Part shown: in pieces, positions 24,470-39,400 of the stretch
How the letters are laid out: the number at the start of each line of letters is the position of its first letter
Numbering within the stretch: position 1 is the first letter of the stretch
Assembly (NCBI GenBank): GCA_037783545.1
Contig: JBBELK010001207.1
Coordinates: 105,049 to 169,048, forward strand
DNA length: 64,000 nucleotides
Direction of reading: 5' to 3'
From: Henricia sp. BOLD:AAB3569
Lineage: Eukaryota; Echinodermata; Asteroidea; Spinulosida; Echinasteridae
Translations under genes and position numbers: made by a program
The notes under the pieces: model-generated
Seen by the model: the letters and a program-made list of their open reading frames with translations, nothing else
Told to the model about the DNA's origin: nothing
The model's database searches: none

Positions 24470-27400
24470 GTACGTCATTAGTCAAAGGCTACCTGTGACT
24501 AATTTCACGAAACCTGCGTATGTCCACTTGCGCAACTGTTTATTGCATACATTGTAAGTTGCGCAACAATGTTGCGATAATTTGGGCGTTTCACAATACA
24601 GACGTCACCAGGGGCCACTTTCATGGAGCTGTTTAGCAGCTGATTTTGTGCTAACGGAGGCTCCGGCTATTTCATGGAGACCGTAACCTTAAGCACTGCC
24701 AAACTTTTGCTAGCTTCAGAGGCAAATTTGCTAAACACTAGTGACGCAACAATGCCCGTTTCCAAGCACGCGCATGCTTTTAAAAGCACGCCGCAGCTGT
24801 GGAATAGCCTTAAAGTTAGCACAACTTTTCGGCTGCAGTAAGCACACGTTTTCAGCTAGCCCTTAAGCAGCGCCATGAAATTGGTCACAGGAGTTTGACG
24901 CGGAAAGGCTACATTCGATGTGTACTCGTGCTCGCTTGTCATGCATATGGGGAAAAGGTCAACACGAGCATTGCTAAACGTGTGGTATATTATTCTGAGG
25001 CACTGTTGCAAGATGATGATATAAACTCATCAAAAAAAGTTCGGAAAGTCAAGTTTGACTGACAATTTCTCTCTTGTTACTAAACCATTTTCCTTGAATT
25101 TGGTATCATTAGAAAGCCCTGTTATTCCTCTTTACGATGATGTGTCATTTGGTATGATTAAGCAATTGGGGGATGTGCAGCACAGCTGGATACGGGGGCG
25201 GGTGTAAAGTGAAATGTCACAAAATGCATTGCTATTGTCAAAAAGTGCATTGACACATTCCCATCCTCCAAGCAAAAGGGGAATGCACTGCATGACAATA
25301 GCAGTGAATTTTGTGACATTTCACTTTCCACCCACCCCTGTATTCCGCTATACTGCACATCCCCCAATTGATTAATCATAACAAATGACACATCACTGTA
25401 AAGAGGAATAACAGGGCTTTCCAATGATACCAAATTCAAGGGAAATTATTTAGTAACAAGAGAGAAATCGTCAGTCAAACTTGACTTTCCGAAACTTTTT
25501 TTGAGGAGTTTATATCGGCATCTACACATCAATTAAAACTGATATGCATGTAGGATATTAAAGCAATTTTTTCAACGTACTGTAACGGTACATTTCGAGG
25601 GCCAAACAAACCCACTTTTCTACCTTCAGTAAACTGTACAGCTTTTGAAAGCTGAAGCTGAGCATACATGTACTTCATGGCAGCCACAATGGCTAATGCT
25701 CCTATTGCTCTTTATATCCCTTTTTTTTCTATTTCAGAAAAATATGAGATTTCCTCATGCGAAGTTCTTCTGTCGCTTGTGCAATTATCATCTGGATACC
25801 GCGGAATTGTGCAAGAAGCATTGGAAAGAACCAAGACACTCCAAACTGGAAAAGGTACAATTACATGTACATATAGGAGGTACAATTACATACACTCGAC
25901 CAAAAAAGTTCTGTCACCAGTAAGACATTTTAATATAGATATGTATTATTAAATTGGATTTAATGTAGGAAAATAATACACATGTATATCAAATTTTAGC
26001 TGAACATATCCCTCAAAGGAATAGAGCTCAAGAGAGATCATGATGGCAAGCTTCACTGAACAGGAATGCAACAAAGGAGTGTGGGGTCAGAATGAAAAAC
26101 ACCAAAGAACAATGCAACTTGTAATTTGTGTGTAGACAATTAGGACATTTTTAAGTGAGTTTGGATTTATCAATGTCTTGTCAAAAACATCCAAATCAAA
26201 ATGGTTAAATTGTCCAATCTGAATCGTGCCATTGCATTAGGTATGGTGGAAGCAAAATACTGAACTGTAACTCCCCTTGCTTGAGTGCAATAAAGTTGAC
26301 ATCGTTGTTTTTTTTGTGTTTTTCATTCTGACCCCACACTCTTTTGTTGCATTCCTGTTCCGTGAAGCTTGCCATCATGGACTCCATTGAGCTCTATTCC
26401 TTTGAGGGATATGTTCAGCTAAAATTTGATATATTATTTTCCTACATTAAATCCAATTTCATAATAAATATCTACAAATGTCTTACTGGTGACAGAACTG
26501 TTTTGGTCGAGTTTATATACATGTACATGTAGGCTGATGTCGGGAAAATTAACTTCTGGAGTTTTGTAATGTCACTTATTTATTTATTTATTTATTTATT
26601 CCATTTATTTACCCAGGGTGTGCCCAAACAGTTTACAAGAACTGGTTTCCATTGGGGCCCTGCAAACACTCATAAAACAAATATATTAAATTAAACAACT
26701 TCACAATCACAAACAAATAGGAATAAGATACAACAACTACAACATCAAAATTCACAAAACATCAACACTCGCACAATTGGACAAAACTTTCACAAGAAAT
26801 ATTATACATGCACGTGACACTGAAATTTACGCTTATTACGGGAAGGGCAAAAAACCCGCAAAAAACGTTTTTAAGAGAAAACAAATGGGAAAATTCCCTT
26901 CCGGCTCCAAAATTAAAGTTTGATTTTATGGCAACCAAGTCATATGACTCCGTAAATTAGCATTTCTCTCTTGAAGTTTATCATGTGAATATTATGTGTA
27001 TGTTTGACGAAGTGCCAATTTGAATGAGCTCAAAAAAGACATAGTTTTAAGGTATGCACTAAGGCTGTTCAAAATTGTGTCGCCAGTTACAGCAAAACTC
27101 GAGGTGTAAGACTCCTTTCATGCAAACGGAATGTCAAAACATCTCATATAAATATTGGTACACTAAAACACAACAAGTAATTTTAAAAGTGTATAGTTTT
27201 CTTTTTACTCACACTGTATAGACCGTATCGAATAGCTGCCATTTCGTGGGGCAGTTTCTTTGTTTCTTGAGGACATGCATGGTTGCACATTATGTGCTTC
27301 CATTGTTGAACGGTTTAAGTAACAAAAGGTGCCCCACGAAATGGCGGCTGTTCAATACGGTCTGTAGTCGATTTTATATACCTCATGCGTAGATTCCTGA

Positions 27401-30400
27401 CTTCTGATTGGTTAAAAGTGGGGGCATTGAATCAGCTAGACGCGGCGCGTGTAGAATTCTGACCATGCCAACGGGCATAGTCTTTGCCATGCCCCGGGCA
27501 TAGTCATTTAGCGGGTTCAGGACGCGCGCATAACATGTGTTAGCATAGCTATAGCTGTGCACCAACTATGCAGCTGGGCGCTTCACGTAAACATTCAGCA
27601 GGACGGTAATGGCGGAATCTCGACGAAGTCGTTTTGTCGTCTGTCGTAGATGATGAAGTCCCTAAAGTAAGAAAAGTGGCTTACAGTGAAAACTGTGTCA
27701 GGTGAAATGTGCCACTAAAGTGCCAGGTGATTATGCTACAATTTTTTGCTGTAAATATACAACTTTTTCGCCGTAGACCAGCTTCCGAAATCGAAACTCG
27801 AAGGACCACTGTCATGACTGTGACTGTGTATCGTTACTTTTAACCAACCAGATGACAAAAATCTACACATTCGGTATATAAAACAAATATTGACTGCTGT
27901 TTGTTCGGGTCATGGTTAAGATTATAGGCCCGAGGTGATCTCGAAGCCATGACTATGCCCCTCGGCTTCCGCCTCGGGGCATAGTCATGGCTTCGAGATC
28001 ACCTTGGGCCTATAATATTAACCATGCCCCTCATTGCAGTCAATATTTGTATAACAGTCCCCCAAACGATTGGTAATTTTCGTCACCCACCCAAACTTGC
28101 TTATAAATAGACATGATTTTGTAAATAGCGACAACTTATAAATAGGTTTCAAGTTTAATACGTAGTATGCTGGTTTTTAACCTCTTATTCTCCTTTAGAA
28201 TAAGAACATTTTGAAGGAAATAAAGAGCATTGATGCACCGAGTGAGGCGCATGTGGAGGCATTAACAGCAGCCTTACAAGCCACTGTTGACGAGATTGCA
28301 CTGAGTGAAGACGACCTCACGTACAGAGCACAAATAGCAGATACTGTGGGGCGTTTGATGCGAAATTCAATGGCAGGTTGGTATAATAATAATAATAATA
28401 AGACTTGTAAGAACTCTGGATGCCGCAATAGGGCGACATTATGGGAAACCTTTCCCCGGGGACCACCGAAATTTCGGCAAGAATCACTCAAATTGACACC
28501 GAATTTCTCTACCCGAATCTTCCAAAAATGGTTACAGACCTAAGAGAGACGGTTCTAGACCTAATAAAAATGGTTCTCGATTTTTAAAAAAATGGTTTTT
28601 GACCTAAAAAAAATGGTTTTTAAACTCAAAAATATTAGGGCGACACCAAATTGTCGCCCTATTGAGATTGTCGCCCTATTGAGCGTGTCGCCCTAATATA
28701 GCACAAATTGTCGCCCTATCCTAGCAAACGGAGTTTTTGTAATGCGCACATATCCACCCTACTGGGTGTTCAAGGTGGGGTAGTATAGATCTTTATCACG
28801 GTGCGGCCATCTTCCCTTTTTCCCTATTAAAATGAACATAACCAAAGCGAGGCTTGCCGAAATAAAATAGTTTGGCCCCGTGTTGAAAATGTTCATTGTG
28901 TGCATCACAATGACATGCGCGCGGTGCGATGAAGAAAACGCACAGCGCGGACAGTGATTCTCTCAAAACAACAACGGAAGACTGCATGCGCTATCGCGCA
29001 GACACGCACACACGCACACGCACTGATCATGCCCGACACGTACACGTACTATGCAGTGGGGAACAAGACAAAGATGGACGCACCGTGATAAAGGTCTATA
29101 GATTATCACTGTGTTTACACTGGTCCCGAGCTCGGGATCAAGATTGATCCCCTGATAAGAATGCGTCAGTGTTAACTGCAATGACTCGGAGTGTCGCGTT
29201 TACAATCTGTAGTTGATCTCGAGCGCAGTCCAAAGGTCATGCTCTGTGTGCATGTGCATGTACATGTACAGAACAATGTGTGTACTGTATGTACAGTGTA
29301 CAAGATCACGTAAATTTCGCGGGCTTTTCCCCCGCAACGGCTGTGGAGCTGATGCAGTTAAGAAGCTAAGGATTAAGTGCTTGTCTAACCGCAAACTGAT
29401 CCTGAGCTCGGGGTTCGACCCTCTGCCGACGCGAGACCAAAATCTCGAGTCTGATCCGGAGCCAATTTGGTCCCGAGAGCCGTTTACACTCAGTTTGTGA
29501 TCCAGAGCTGAACCCGAAATTTTTGAAATTTGACAGACACGTCCGGATTTGAGAATTTTCTGTTTTTCATTGTGAAATCTCTGATTTTTAGCAGATTTCT
29601 GCTTTTTTGTTGTGTGCTCTGCGATCCACATTTTATTTTCTGCTTTTTTGCCCTTCCAGCGCGTCAATTGATTCAGTAATTTTGCGAAGCAAACTTGTGC
29701 AAGTCTAGTCGCCACGCAAGTGCCATGACATAGAGTGCTGTACCATGCATGTATGTACTGTGCCGCTCGGTGAGCAGACCGAGACTGCAACGAGTAGCGA
29801 AGCAGACATGTACAAGTCTAATCCCTACTAATGCCTGCATCGTAAACTGACAACGGTCGTGCGGTGCGTGTGGTGTGTGATGCGTGTGCAGTGCGCGGCT
29901 GGCGCGATGTGGCAAGCAGTTGGCAATGAACCGATTTTACCCTCCGCTTTCGCTTCTCCGTCTTCAACGATCGATGTTGCCAAGATTCTTTTTAATATTA
30001 TTTCAAACAAAACTGGTTCTTGTGATACCTGGGTAAAATGTTTTAGACATTGCAATTTGCACGATGGTGGTATTTAAAACGATCCCAAAAGTTGAAGTCT
30101 TCGTGGTCTCTACGTCTCCCCCGCCCCCCTCCCTCAAGGAAGCCACGCCCCTTCCGATTTGTTTTCCTTCCGGAATTTTTGTTTTCCTCCAATCTCACCC
30201 CTGAACTGTGAAAATGTTGCCAACTTTGGACGGCCTCTAATCTGCCTTTAATGTAATAAAATGTTCATTTATTACAGACGTGAAGGTGATTCTGTATGGT
30301 TCATCATTAAGTGGGTTTGGCTTCCGTGATAGTGATGTCAATCTGTGCATTGAGGCTCCTGAAGGCTCCATCCCGTCTGATGTTCTCGTGAGGGCGTGGG

Positions 30401-33400
30401 AAGCTTTCATACCAGATGGTAAGCCACGGATGACAAGTTTAGGATCGACGGTTTTCTGTAATTTTTCCGGAATTCTGGGGCACTTTCAATGGCCGGTTTT
30501 AGCCATCCCAGCATAAAGAAAACATTGGGTATTCCCAATACGTATTGCATCCCAAACAATCCCAACTGAAACATATTTAGGCCAAACAAAATAAATGATG
30601 CGTTTACGGTAATGGCCAAAAAAAATCCAATAATTTTATTATGTCAATTTTTTTTACATTTCAGTTCATGCATTTGCGTGTTGTTTTGCAATGTTTGAAA
30701 CTCACTATTAACACTATTAACCATGTTCATGTACAAGTGTAGAAAATGTTATGTTCGTTGGAAATTATTGCAAATAGTGCTCATTTAAAATTATAAACTT
30801 GAAAACTGGCAATAAAAAGTTTGAGGTCGGCAATTTGGCCTAAACAATTCCAGGTAGGTCGGGTTACCGTAAACACACCATTTATTTTGTTTGGCCTTAT
30901 TAACAACAAGATAATTCACAAAGGTAAACTACACACAAAGGAAGACATCAAATTCAAAATACCGAGCCTAACCGTAAAACACCGAGTGTTTCGAAAACGG
31001 CCTATATGGAACAAATTTTGCATACATGTACGTCGACACATCCAAACGTATCACGTGCATAGCTACGCCCTGGTTACTGCTTTTTGCGTATAAATTGCCC
31101 GCCGACCCGGTACTTTTCATTGGGAAAATACTCCAAAATCATAAAATGGATGGATCTAAAAATGTAGGAGGCTTGTATTTTTATTCATAGACTATCGACT
31201 GGTTCAAATAAAACGTGATTTTTGGCGAGGCCCAGACTTCGGACAGTACAAACTCAGATTCCCTCTTTAAAGGCCCAGTAGATGATCTGTTTTTGAGCGA
31301 TTCTGCGAATAAAACCATTATAAATCAAAAGAAAGACAACAACAAACTCATCCGACGAAATTTCAGCTTTGTCAAATGTACCACGTTTAAAAAAACAATG
31401 AAAATCCATATGCATTTTCCTGGTCTTGGCGGGGTGTTTCAAATATTCGTTCTCAGTTGATCGGGTACTATGTGACTTGCGTCATGCACTCTGTGGCGCA
31501 CATACTGCGTGTGCGCGCGATCCATAAAAATGCATCGCTTTGGAACACGCACACGCAGTACACAGCGCCTATGCATTTTGGACCGCGTAGATGCGAACCA
31601 AAAATAAGTAAATCGTTTGCAAACGATCTAAAAAATTTCATCTTTACGGATTATTTTCTGGTAAAATTATATCATTTTGAGCGAAAACCTTTCATTGTAT
31701 AGTTGCTATTAATTCAATCTTTACTTTCAGAACTTTTCCCCTGTAAACTCGTCGATTACTTTTTGGGGTCATTGCAAATGGTACACTGGGCCTTTAAGTA
31801 ACGTGCTTATTTAATGCCCCATTACATCATTTGCAGTTGTCCAAAAACCTGATTAAAAGTGTTGATAGCAATGGTAACAAACACCACATGATTTTTTCCC
31901 CGTGTATAAAAACGGTCCCTTTGCCAACTGAAGGTAATTTCTTTTTAAAAGTCTGCATACAATCTTTTTACCATTCATTCATACACAAAAACCATGCATA
32001 GATTTCTGAAATTGTTCTATTTTTTTTTTTTTCAATTTTTCTGAAGTATTACTGCATCTATGTGCCTGAAATTTCTACAAGGCAGTTTATCAACATTATT
32101 CTCCAGTTATGTTATGCTGTTGCTCTTGATTTTAAAAGTTTTCCAATCATGTAACACTATGAACAACTAACAAAGGAAATTGTGCACAAACCGTTGTTAA
32201 TATTTATAGTTTTCTTTATACAGGATAGTTTCATCAGTTAAAAAACTGCTATCCTTGAAAGCCCTGTTTGGATCTTTAAAACAGTTAAAAGATGACAATT
32301 AAATAAATCTTTCCTTAATAAAAAAAAACAAGTAAAAGTTAAAATGATAAAAGTTAAAAAAAATAAAATAAAACCAAGTATTGGAAAAAATTAATGTACA
32401 TACAAAAGAAACAAGAAAACACAAAACAAAAACAGAAGTAACCAAGTAAAACAAAATTATATACACAGTACAAAATAGTAAAACATACACGAATAATATG
32501 TCAATATAATAAAGCGCTAGGTAAAAAAATCTATAAGATAAGACATTTAAAAACCAAAAGAGATTGCGCCTGTCTCTGTGAACTAGTTAACTCGTTCCAT
32601 CCCAGGGTTTACAACATACTGAAAAGTGCGCTTATCTGCATTAGTCTTGGGAGTAATAGACACGTACTGTATAACGAGCCAGTTGTAGTTGAGCGAGTAT
32701 TGACTGAAAAGCAAGGGGCTTAACATTTTTCACATAGATAACAAGGGTTTGTGCCCAATTTCCATTGTTAGTTGCTCATAGTGTAATCTGTTCTTAAAAA
32801 CCTTTCTAGATCCTCACTTTGAAGGTGTGCAGGCTGACTTTGAAGGTCGATTTCCATGCGTTCGATTCAAGGATAAAAACAGGTAAACTATAAAGAGACA
32901 TGTACATGTAGTACTGGCATTTTCAAATAGCTTGTAACACTGAATCACACCAGGTTCACACCGAGGGAAACCTCCAGAAAATGCAAAACGTATTGCATAC
33001 CGAAAATGTTGAATGCAACCGAACGCACAGTATTTCCAATACGTACTGCATCCCAACAATCCCAACTCGAACGTGGTACGCTTTCAATACCAAGATGGCA
33101 GACAAATAAATTGTGACTATGGCTTAAGGGTTTCAAGTCAATATTTTGCATCATAAGAATTCAACATTCAGCGTGTCGAGAAGAATTTCAAAGTGTTTAT
33201 TCTTCGACTGTGGAAGACCACTACCGGTTGAGTTAGCAGTTTTTATTTGCAATTTAATTGTCAGAATCTTCGCAGTAAGCGTGCAGCCGTAGTGCTTTGC
33301 AAACCGCGTTGCCTAAAGTAGCCATGTTTGATCGTACGTTTTGGGATGCAGTCGTTCAACAAGCCATTTCGGTTGCAGCATACCGACTCTGCCATACGTA

Positions 33401-36400
33401 TTTCAATATTGTGCTGTTGAACACGCCTCAGATGTTTAATTGTCCAAACACGGTACTAGAGGGTCTAACTTGAGTTAAACCGAAAACGTTTTACATAGAC
33501 CGCCTCTCCTCGGCGGTCTACATAGACCTGATTTAGACCGTTTTTGTACTAAAAGCGGTCTACGTAGACCGTTCAGACACAACTGAGATAGACCGTTTTC
33601 GGTTGAACCAAAGTTAGTCCGCTTTTAGTACTGTCTGAACAAGGCCACTGTTAGCCGGCGCTGCATGAAATTAGTTGTTAAAAGTAACGTTAAACCGTGT
33701 CCACAGACATCAACTGATTAAGGAAAATGCATGTACCCCCTATTCTCTTGTATTTGCGTTGCAAATCTGCGCTTGTCTTCATACTCGCGTTGCGCTTTCA
33801 AATTGTCCGCCAAGCTTTCCTATTTAAATATTTGAAAATAATTTCTTTGTAGTGGTCTGCGATGTGAACTTTGCACTGGATCCATGTCAGCCTGCACGAC
33901 CTCCCAGTTACTGCGTACATACCACGAACTCGACCCACGGCTCCACCCACTAGCCATGGCATTGAGGCAATGGGCTAGGATATGTAAGCTGGATTGCCAG
34001 TCGGACGGCAGTTTGCCTGCATATGCCTATGTCCTCATAACCATCTACTATCTGCAGAGGTGCGAACCACCAGTTCTGCCAGTTCTCCAAGAGGTATTTA
34101 AAGGGCCCCTTATTTAGGATTTTTATCAATGAAATCTATGCTTTAAAACCACTCTACTCGGTTAAAGTCATAAAAATCCTATTTAGAGCTTGCTTTGGGG
34201 GTTAAAACAAAGGTTTTTAGTTTTTATGCTAATGAAAATATGCATATTCATGACCAAGGTCACGATGTCACAAGAGGCAAACACAGGAAAATCACATTCA
34301 ACTGCACAAAAGATTACAATTTTTTCTCAATTTTCCTGAAACTTTTGTAATCCATGGCTGTTTGAGTTTGTTTTACATGTTGCCTGCTGTAAGCCATGAC
34401 AAAACTGGGGGTAGAAACTGCAGCAATTTGCCACAAGTCCAACTTGAAGTCTTATGTTTTTTCTTAACTCTTCCTTATGTGATGCACTCAAAACAGCGCC
34501 CTCTGTCTGTGATTTATTGCAATGAAATCTCCAAAGTTGAAAAAGGCCACCTTTTATTGATTTTACATCCAAACGAACAATAGTATGTCTTGCTGAACAA
34601 GTAATCCGTCATTATGAAGCAAAGCTTAGGCACAAAGTTGTTTAGCATGTCACAGGCCCTTTAAGACTTTTACAATGTAGGTTTTCATGCCGACTGTGTG
34701 GACTGAGACGTGATGACGTCATGTTAAGATTTTCCGATAGAATGTCATAACCATACTTAATACCGCGTTCTCGAATCCAGAATGTGAACGACTCCTAATT
34801 ATGTCATCACATCGAAGTCGGCGTTACCGCTGAGCGAATAGCTCAATTAATTGATTACTCGTGAGTAGTAAACGGTACTCGTACTCGTGACTATCATTCT
34901 TAAACTACTCGATTAATCGCGACGCCGCGAGTACCGTTACATACTGGCAATTAATCGCGATTATATGCTATATTGTTACACTGTAACAGTCCTGTTTCCA
35001 AGCACACTTAAAAGGCGACCTGTGTGCAGGTGACTTATTTGTTAAGTATGCCGACTATTTTAATTCATTGTGTCTGTTATGCTAGCCGAAAGTCCGACAA
35101 GCATGTTTTGAACCACAACGATCGAGTACAATGACTGCAGATCTCCACGTGTCCTCTGCCGCGTATGCCCGGTTCAGTGAACTGTTTCATTGCAATACTC
35201 GTAAATTTGTGATTACTTGCGATTAATACATGGTATGTTACATGGTATGCGCCCCCGTAGCTACGCCACTGCGTGCCACAGAGGGTGTATCAACGTTGAT
35301 TCGGCACTGCATTATGTCGGTGTACAATGCACACATGCTCGGGACCATGTGGTAAAGCAATGAACGCCGCAAGTACATGTAGCTTGTTACGCATGTAAAC
35401 GTTGATGCGGTTCTGGCGCTATTTTGTTCCAAATCGTGTTGTTGACAACCACCATAAATCACGAATAATGGCGCACAAAATCATTAACATTTACAGTGTC
35501 TTCAGTCCGATGCAGACCACTCTCCCCCCCCGCCTCCCCCCACCAACCACCCCCACCCCCACCCCCACCCCCACCTCCACCTCCACCCCCACCTCCCGGA
35601 TTCGCCCCTGGTGACTGTGTGTGCAAATGGCATTTGAAGCTAAAGCAATTTTCTTATTTACAGGAAGAAACGTTGGAGCATCAAAATACTGACAGCGTTG
35701 GTGCATTGTGGATCAAAATGCTACAATTCTACACAATTGAAGCCGAAGTGGAAGAGATTGTGCTATCTGTGCGTAAACGTGACCCAGTGCTTCGAGATGA
35801 CCTGAAGATTTCCTGTAGAAGGCTTGCCATTGAAGGTAAAGGCCTGTCCACATTGAACTTTTCCCGAGTCTAGTGGTTACTTTTCCTGACCAACTGCTGC
35901 CCAGGAAAATTGACTTTTCTCGAGACGATAAGTCCAATGCGGACACAGCGAGTCGGTAAAAGCGCTGTGGAAGTGTATGTCCGGGCCGTGAAGGTCAAAC
36001 TGCGAAGGGACACTGCGCATGCTCTCCCACGGTGTCGGTAAAGATTTTCCCGTGTCAAAAAGTCAAAATGCGGACAGCAGTAAAATATAGCCATTTTTTT
36101 TTATCATCTTCTCGGTAAAACCGGTGATTGTACGGTTCTTTTTTCCATCTTTTTTTTTCAAAATATCCGTTGTAACTAAATCCAAGTTCGGGCTGTTAAA
36201 TTGTGACGTGGACATCATTTTCCACGTTTTGTATCACCCATTTGCTTCGACAGACACAGGACATTACTGCTATTCTTAAGCATAGAAAGCAGACGACAAT
36301 AAAAAAAAGTGTGTTGTGTGAAAGGGGCTTTTAAGTGTCTTGTTAACAAAAAATTTATTGTATTCAAGAAACTTCTGTTCTGATCAAGAATCAATATTTT

Positions 36401-39400
36401 CAGAAAATTGCATTTTTTACCAAATTAAAAACCTTTTTTTTATGTTTTTCTTGTTTTGCACAGATCCAATCGCTACAAACAAGAAGAGCATTGCAAAGTC
36501 ACTCAGCTCCAACATCATGTTTCAGTACTTTATGGGTTGTCTCCAAAACGCCCTGCTCTATTTTGGAAAGCCACAAACTACCAAATCAGCGCATCAGCCG
36601 AATTCGTCCTCCGAGCAAAAATCCGTTGACAACCACTTAAACGACGTTACTGATTGTAACGACCAAGAAAGCCTGAAGAGCGATCCTGCAGAAAAATCGT
36701 CCGAAACAATCCATTCAACCCCACAACTCGGAGAAACTACTGAAAGTGAACATGATTGTGCACAAAGTAGTGATAGTGAAAGCTCTTCGAAGCCAGAGGT
36801 CTCAGATACGCACTCTAGGAACACCTTAGAGCCCCCAGGACAGACTAACGAAAAATCTGGGAGCGATTCCGGAATAGAATCGTCTGTACAGAGCACCACG
36901 ATCGGGAGTGATTCTGAAATCAATTCTACGGTAACAGAATGTAGCGAAAATCACGTAGCAGCGAATGAAGTTGACAATACTCATCCTGACCAATCATCTT
37001 GTATGGAACACACCAGTGAGCCGTGTAGTCTTGACTGTGTCGACCAGGGAACGCCACTTGATTCCAACAGGGAAACGGAGTCGACGCAGCGGGACGATTC
37101 TCCCCAGGATTTCAATTTTGTGTTTGATGAAAAGATTCTGACTGGAGGCAAGACAATCACTGTTTGCAGTGGCTGCGGTAAAGAAGGACACAACACTAAT
37201 GTAAGTAGTGATGCTATGTTTACACCGAAGCACGACCAAGTTAGGGTCGACTTACGAGTTGTAAAATTCTGTATTTCTTGGACTCGTGAGTGGTCATGAA
37301 ACTTTTGTCAAGGGGGCGACCGAGAAAGTTTCCGGACCGTTTTGAACCGTTCCATACGGTCGGGGAACTTGTGCCGAGCGATGGCGATTCCCCCGAGTTA
37401 TTGCGAGTGTTCAGGACTAACTTACGACCTTCTGACAAGTAACATATGAGGAACTTAAGATCTTGCCGACCAACTCCTGAAGAAATGCCATTTTGACAAA
37501 TTTTTGTTCGTAAATCACTCTCAAGTCCCTCGGGATTTCGGTGTAAACAGGGTATTAATAAACATTTTGCTATTCATCCCAGCTTGTATTCTTGGGTTTA
37601 ACTTGGCTTGACAATGGTTGCTAGCCACCATTACTGTGTCCATACTATGCACGCCAAAGCAAAAAATATTTCAACACTGATAATTTAATGTTGACGCATA
37701 TTTTCGCAAATGTTGCGCAAGAAAAAAAGTTGGCATGACTTTTAAATGTTGACTTTGAAACTGCATACCCTGAAAAACAAGTCATTCTTGTGCAACATTT
37801 GCCAAAATATGCGTCACAGTAAAGGCACAGTCTCGTCAGCAATGCGCACGCGCTAAATTCGTGCCACGAAATACGCAGCTCCATAGCAGAGGCATGGAGC
37901 TGCGTATTTCGTGGCACGAATTTGGCGAGCTCGCTTTGCTGACGAGCCTGTGCTTTTAAATTATCAGTGTTGAATTAATTTTCGCTTTGGCGTGTTCACA
38001 GAAACTTACAGAAAGAGAATGTTGTTTGGAGCATGTAGTGCAGGGTTGGACATAATGAGTCTCCCTCTGCTAGAGTCCCAAGTCAAGTCAATTCAAGTCA
38101 AACTGCCTTCGAGTCCCAAGTCAAGACAAATCAAACTGCCTTCGAGTCCCAAGTCAAGTCAAGTCAGGCATGTTGGTCAAGTCGGTTCAAGTCAAGTCGT
38201 CACAACAATAAATTTGTTCTGAGTCGAAACGCTGAAACTTGCATTCGTGTAGGGTATTTTTGTTGTTATGGCCAAGAATGCTCCATGTTACAAGAAAGAT
38301 TAGTGCTGAAATACAGTTCGGTCCTCCAAAAAAATGCATAAAAGTTCAATTTCATTTTTGGCAGACCTGAGTCCAAGTCCAAGTCCAAGTCAAGTCATTT
38401 GAGGTTCGAGTCTCAAGTCAAGTCAAGTCAGTGAAACTCGAGTCCGAGTCCGAGTCTCGAGTCCGAGTCATTACAACTAAGTACTACATGTACTTCTTGT
38501 AAAACAACAAAAACCTTGGGACCCCTGCCCTCTAGTATTTTTTTGAGTGGGATTTTTTTCTCTCTCTCATTTTGTGCATTTTCTTTCTTAAAAATCTGCA
38601 GGAATGCCCAGAAGATGCCCTCCCCGAGCTGGTGGAATTACCTTCAATGAAAAAACCATTCATGAACAAAATCAATGCCTTATGCAACCAGATAACAGGT
38701 TTGTTTGAAGAAGAACAATTTGTGACTCAACTTAACAAGATTGATTTGTTCATTTGTTTTCATAAGTAATCATTAGGTACTATACATACATGTATATGGC
38801 CCATCTGTTTTGATTTAGTTTTGTTCTCGATCTAGCTTTATACACGTTCCCCACTGGTGACAGTGCTTTTTATTTATTTTATTTATTTATTTACCACATC
38901 CAACAGCGGAGGGACCGCCAATTACAGGAATGGGAGCAAGTGTGGTTGAGTGCCTTGCTCAAGGGCACAGGTGCCACAACCCGTCACGGCCCGGAATCGA
39001 ACCTACATTCTAGTACTAGCACAGGAATTTAAGTTCGACGCACTAGACCGCTCGGCCATAACACCCCCACTTGTGCACTTGTCTATGGAATGTCGGGTAC
39101 CTGTTGTTGGCAAACGTTGCAAACGCTTGCAATGCTCCCGTATTTGGAATGCAGCCCAGCTTTTCATGATAGATTACGAATACGTTGACATTAAAATTGC
39201 CTTCAATCCATTTTTTATGTACCTTAATTAATAGGTAGATGGCATGAAGAATGTGTTGAAAATATAAAATCCTCTATTTGATTACCCAAAAAAATTGAAC
39301 CCCATATTTACAGATAGGCCCAATGCGTGCCTTTACGTTTCCCCCACAATTCACTGCGCGCGGTACATGGCGCAGTGCATGATGGGATACAAATCTAGTA

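Noticed and set aside
25158-25439. Open frames repeated at 57788-58108
   Set aside because: They are translations of the foldback family E arms, present at both copies, with no protein family match.
35496-35873. Proline-rich open frame starting before TUT exon 7
   Set aside because: The poly-Pro part is the C-rich intronic tract; the family match begins exactly after the acceptor at 35664.
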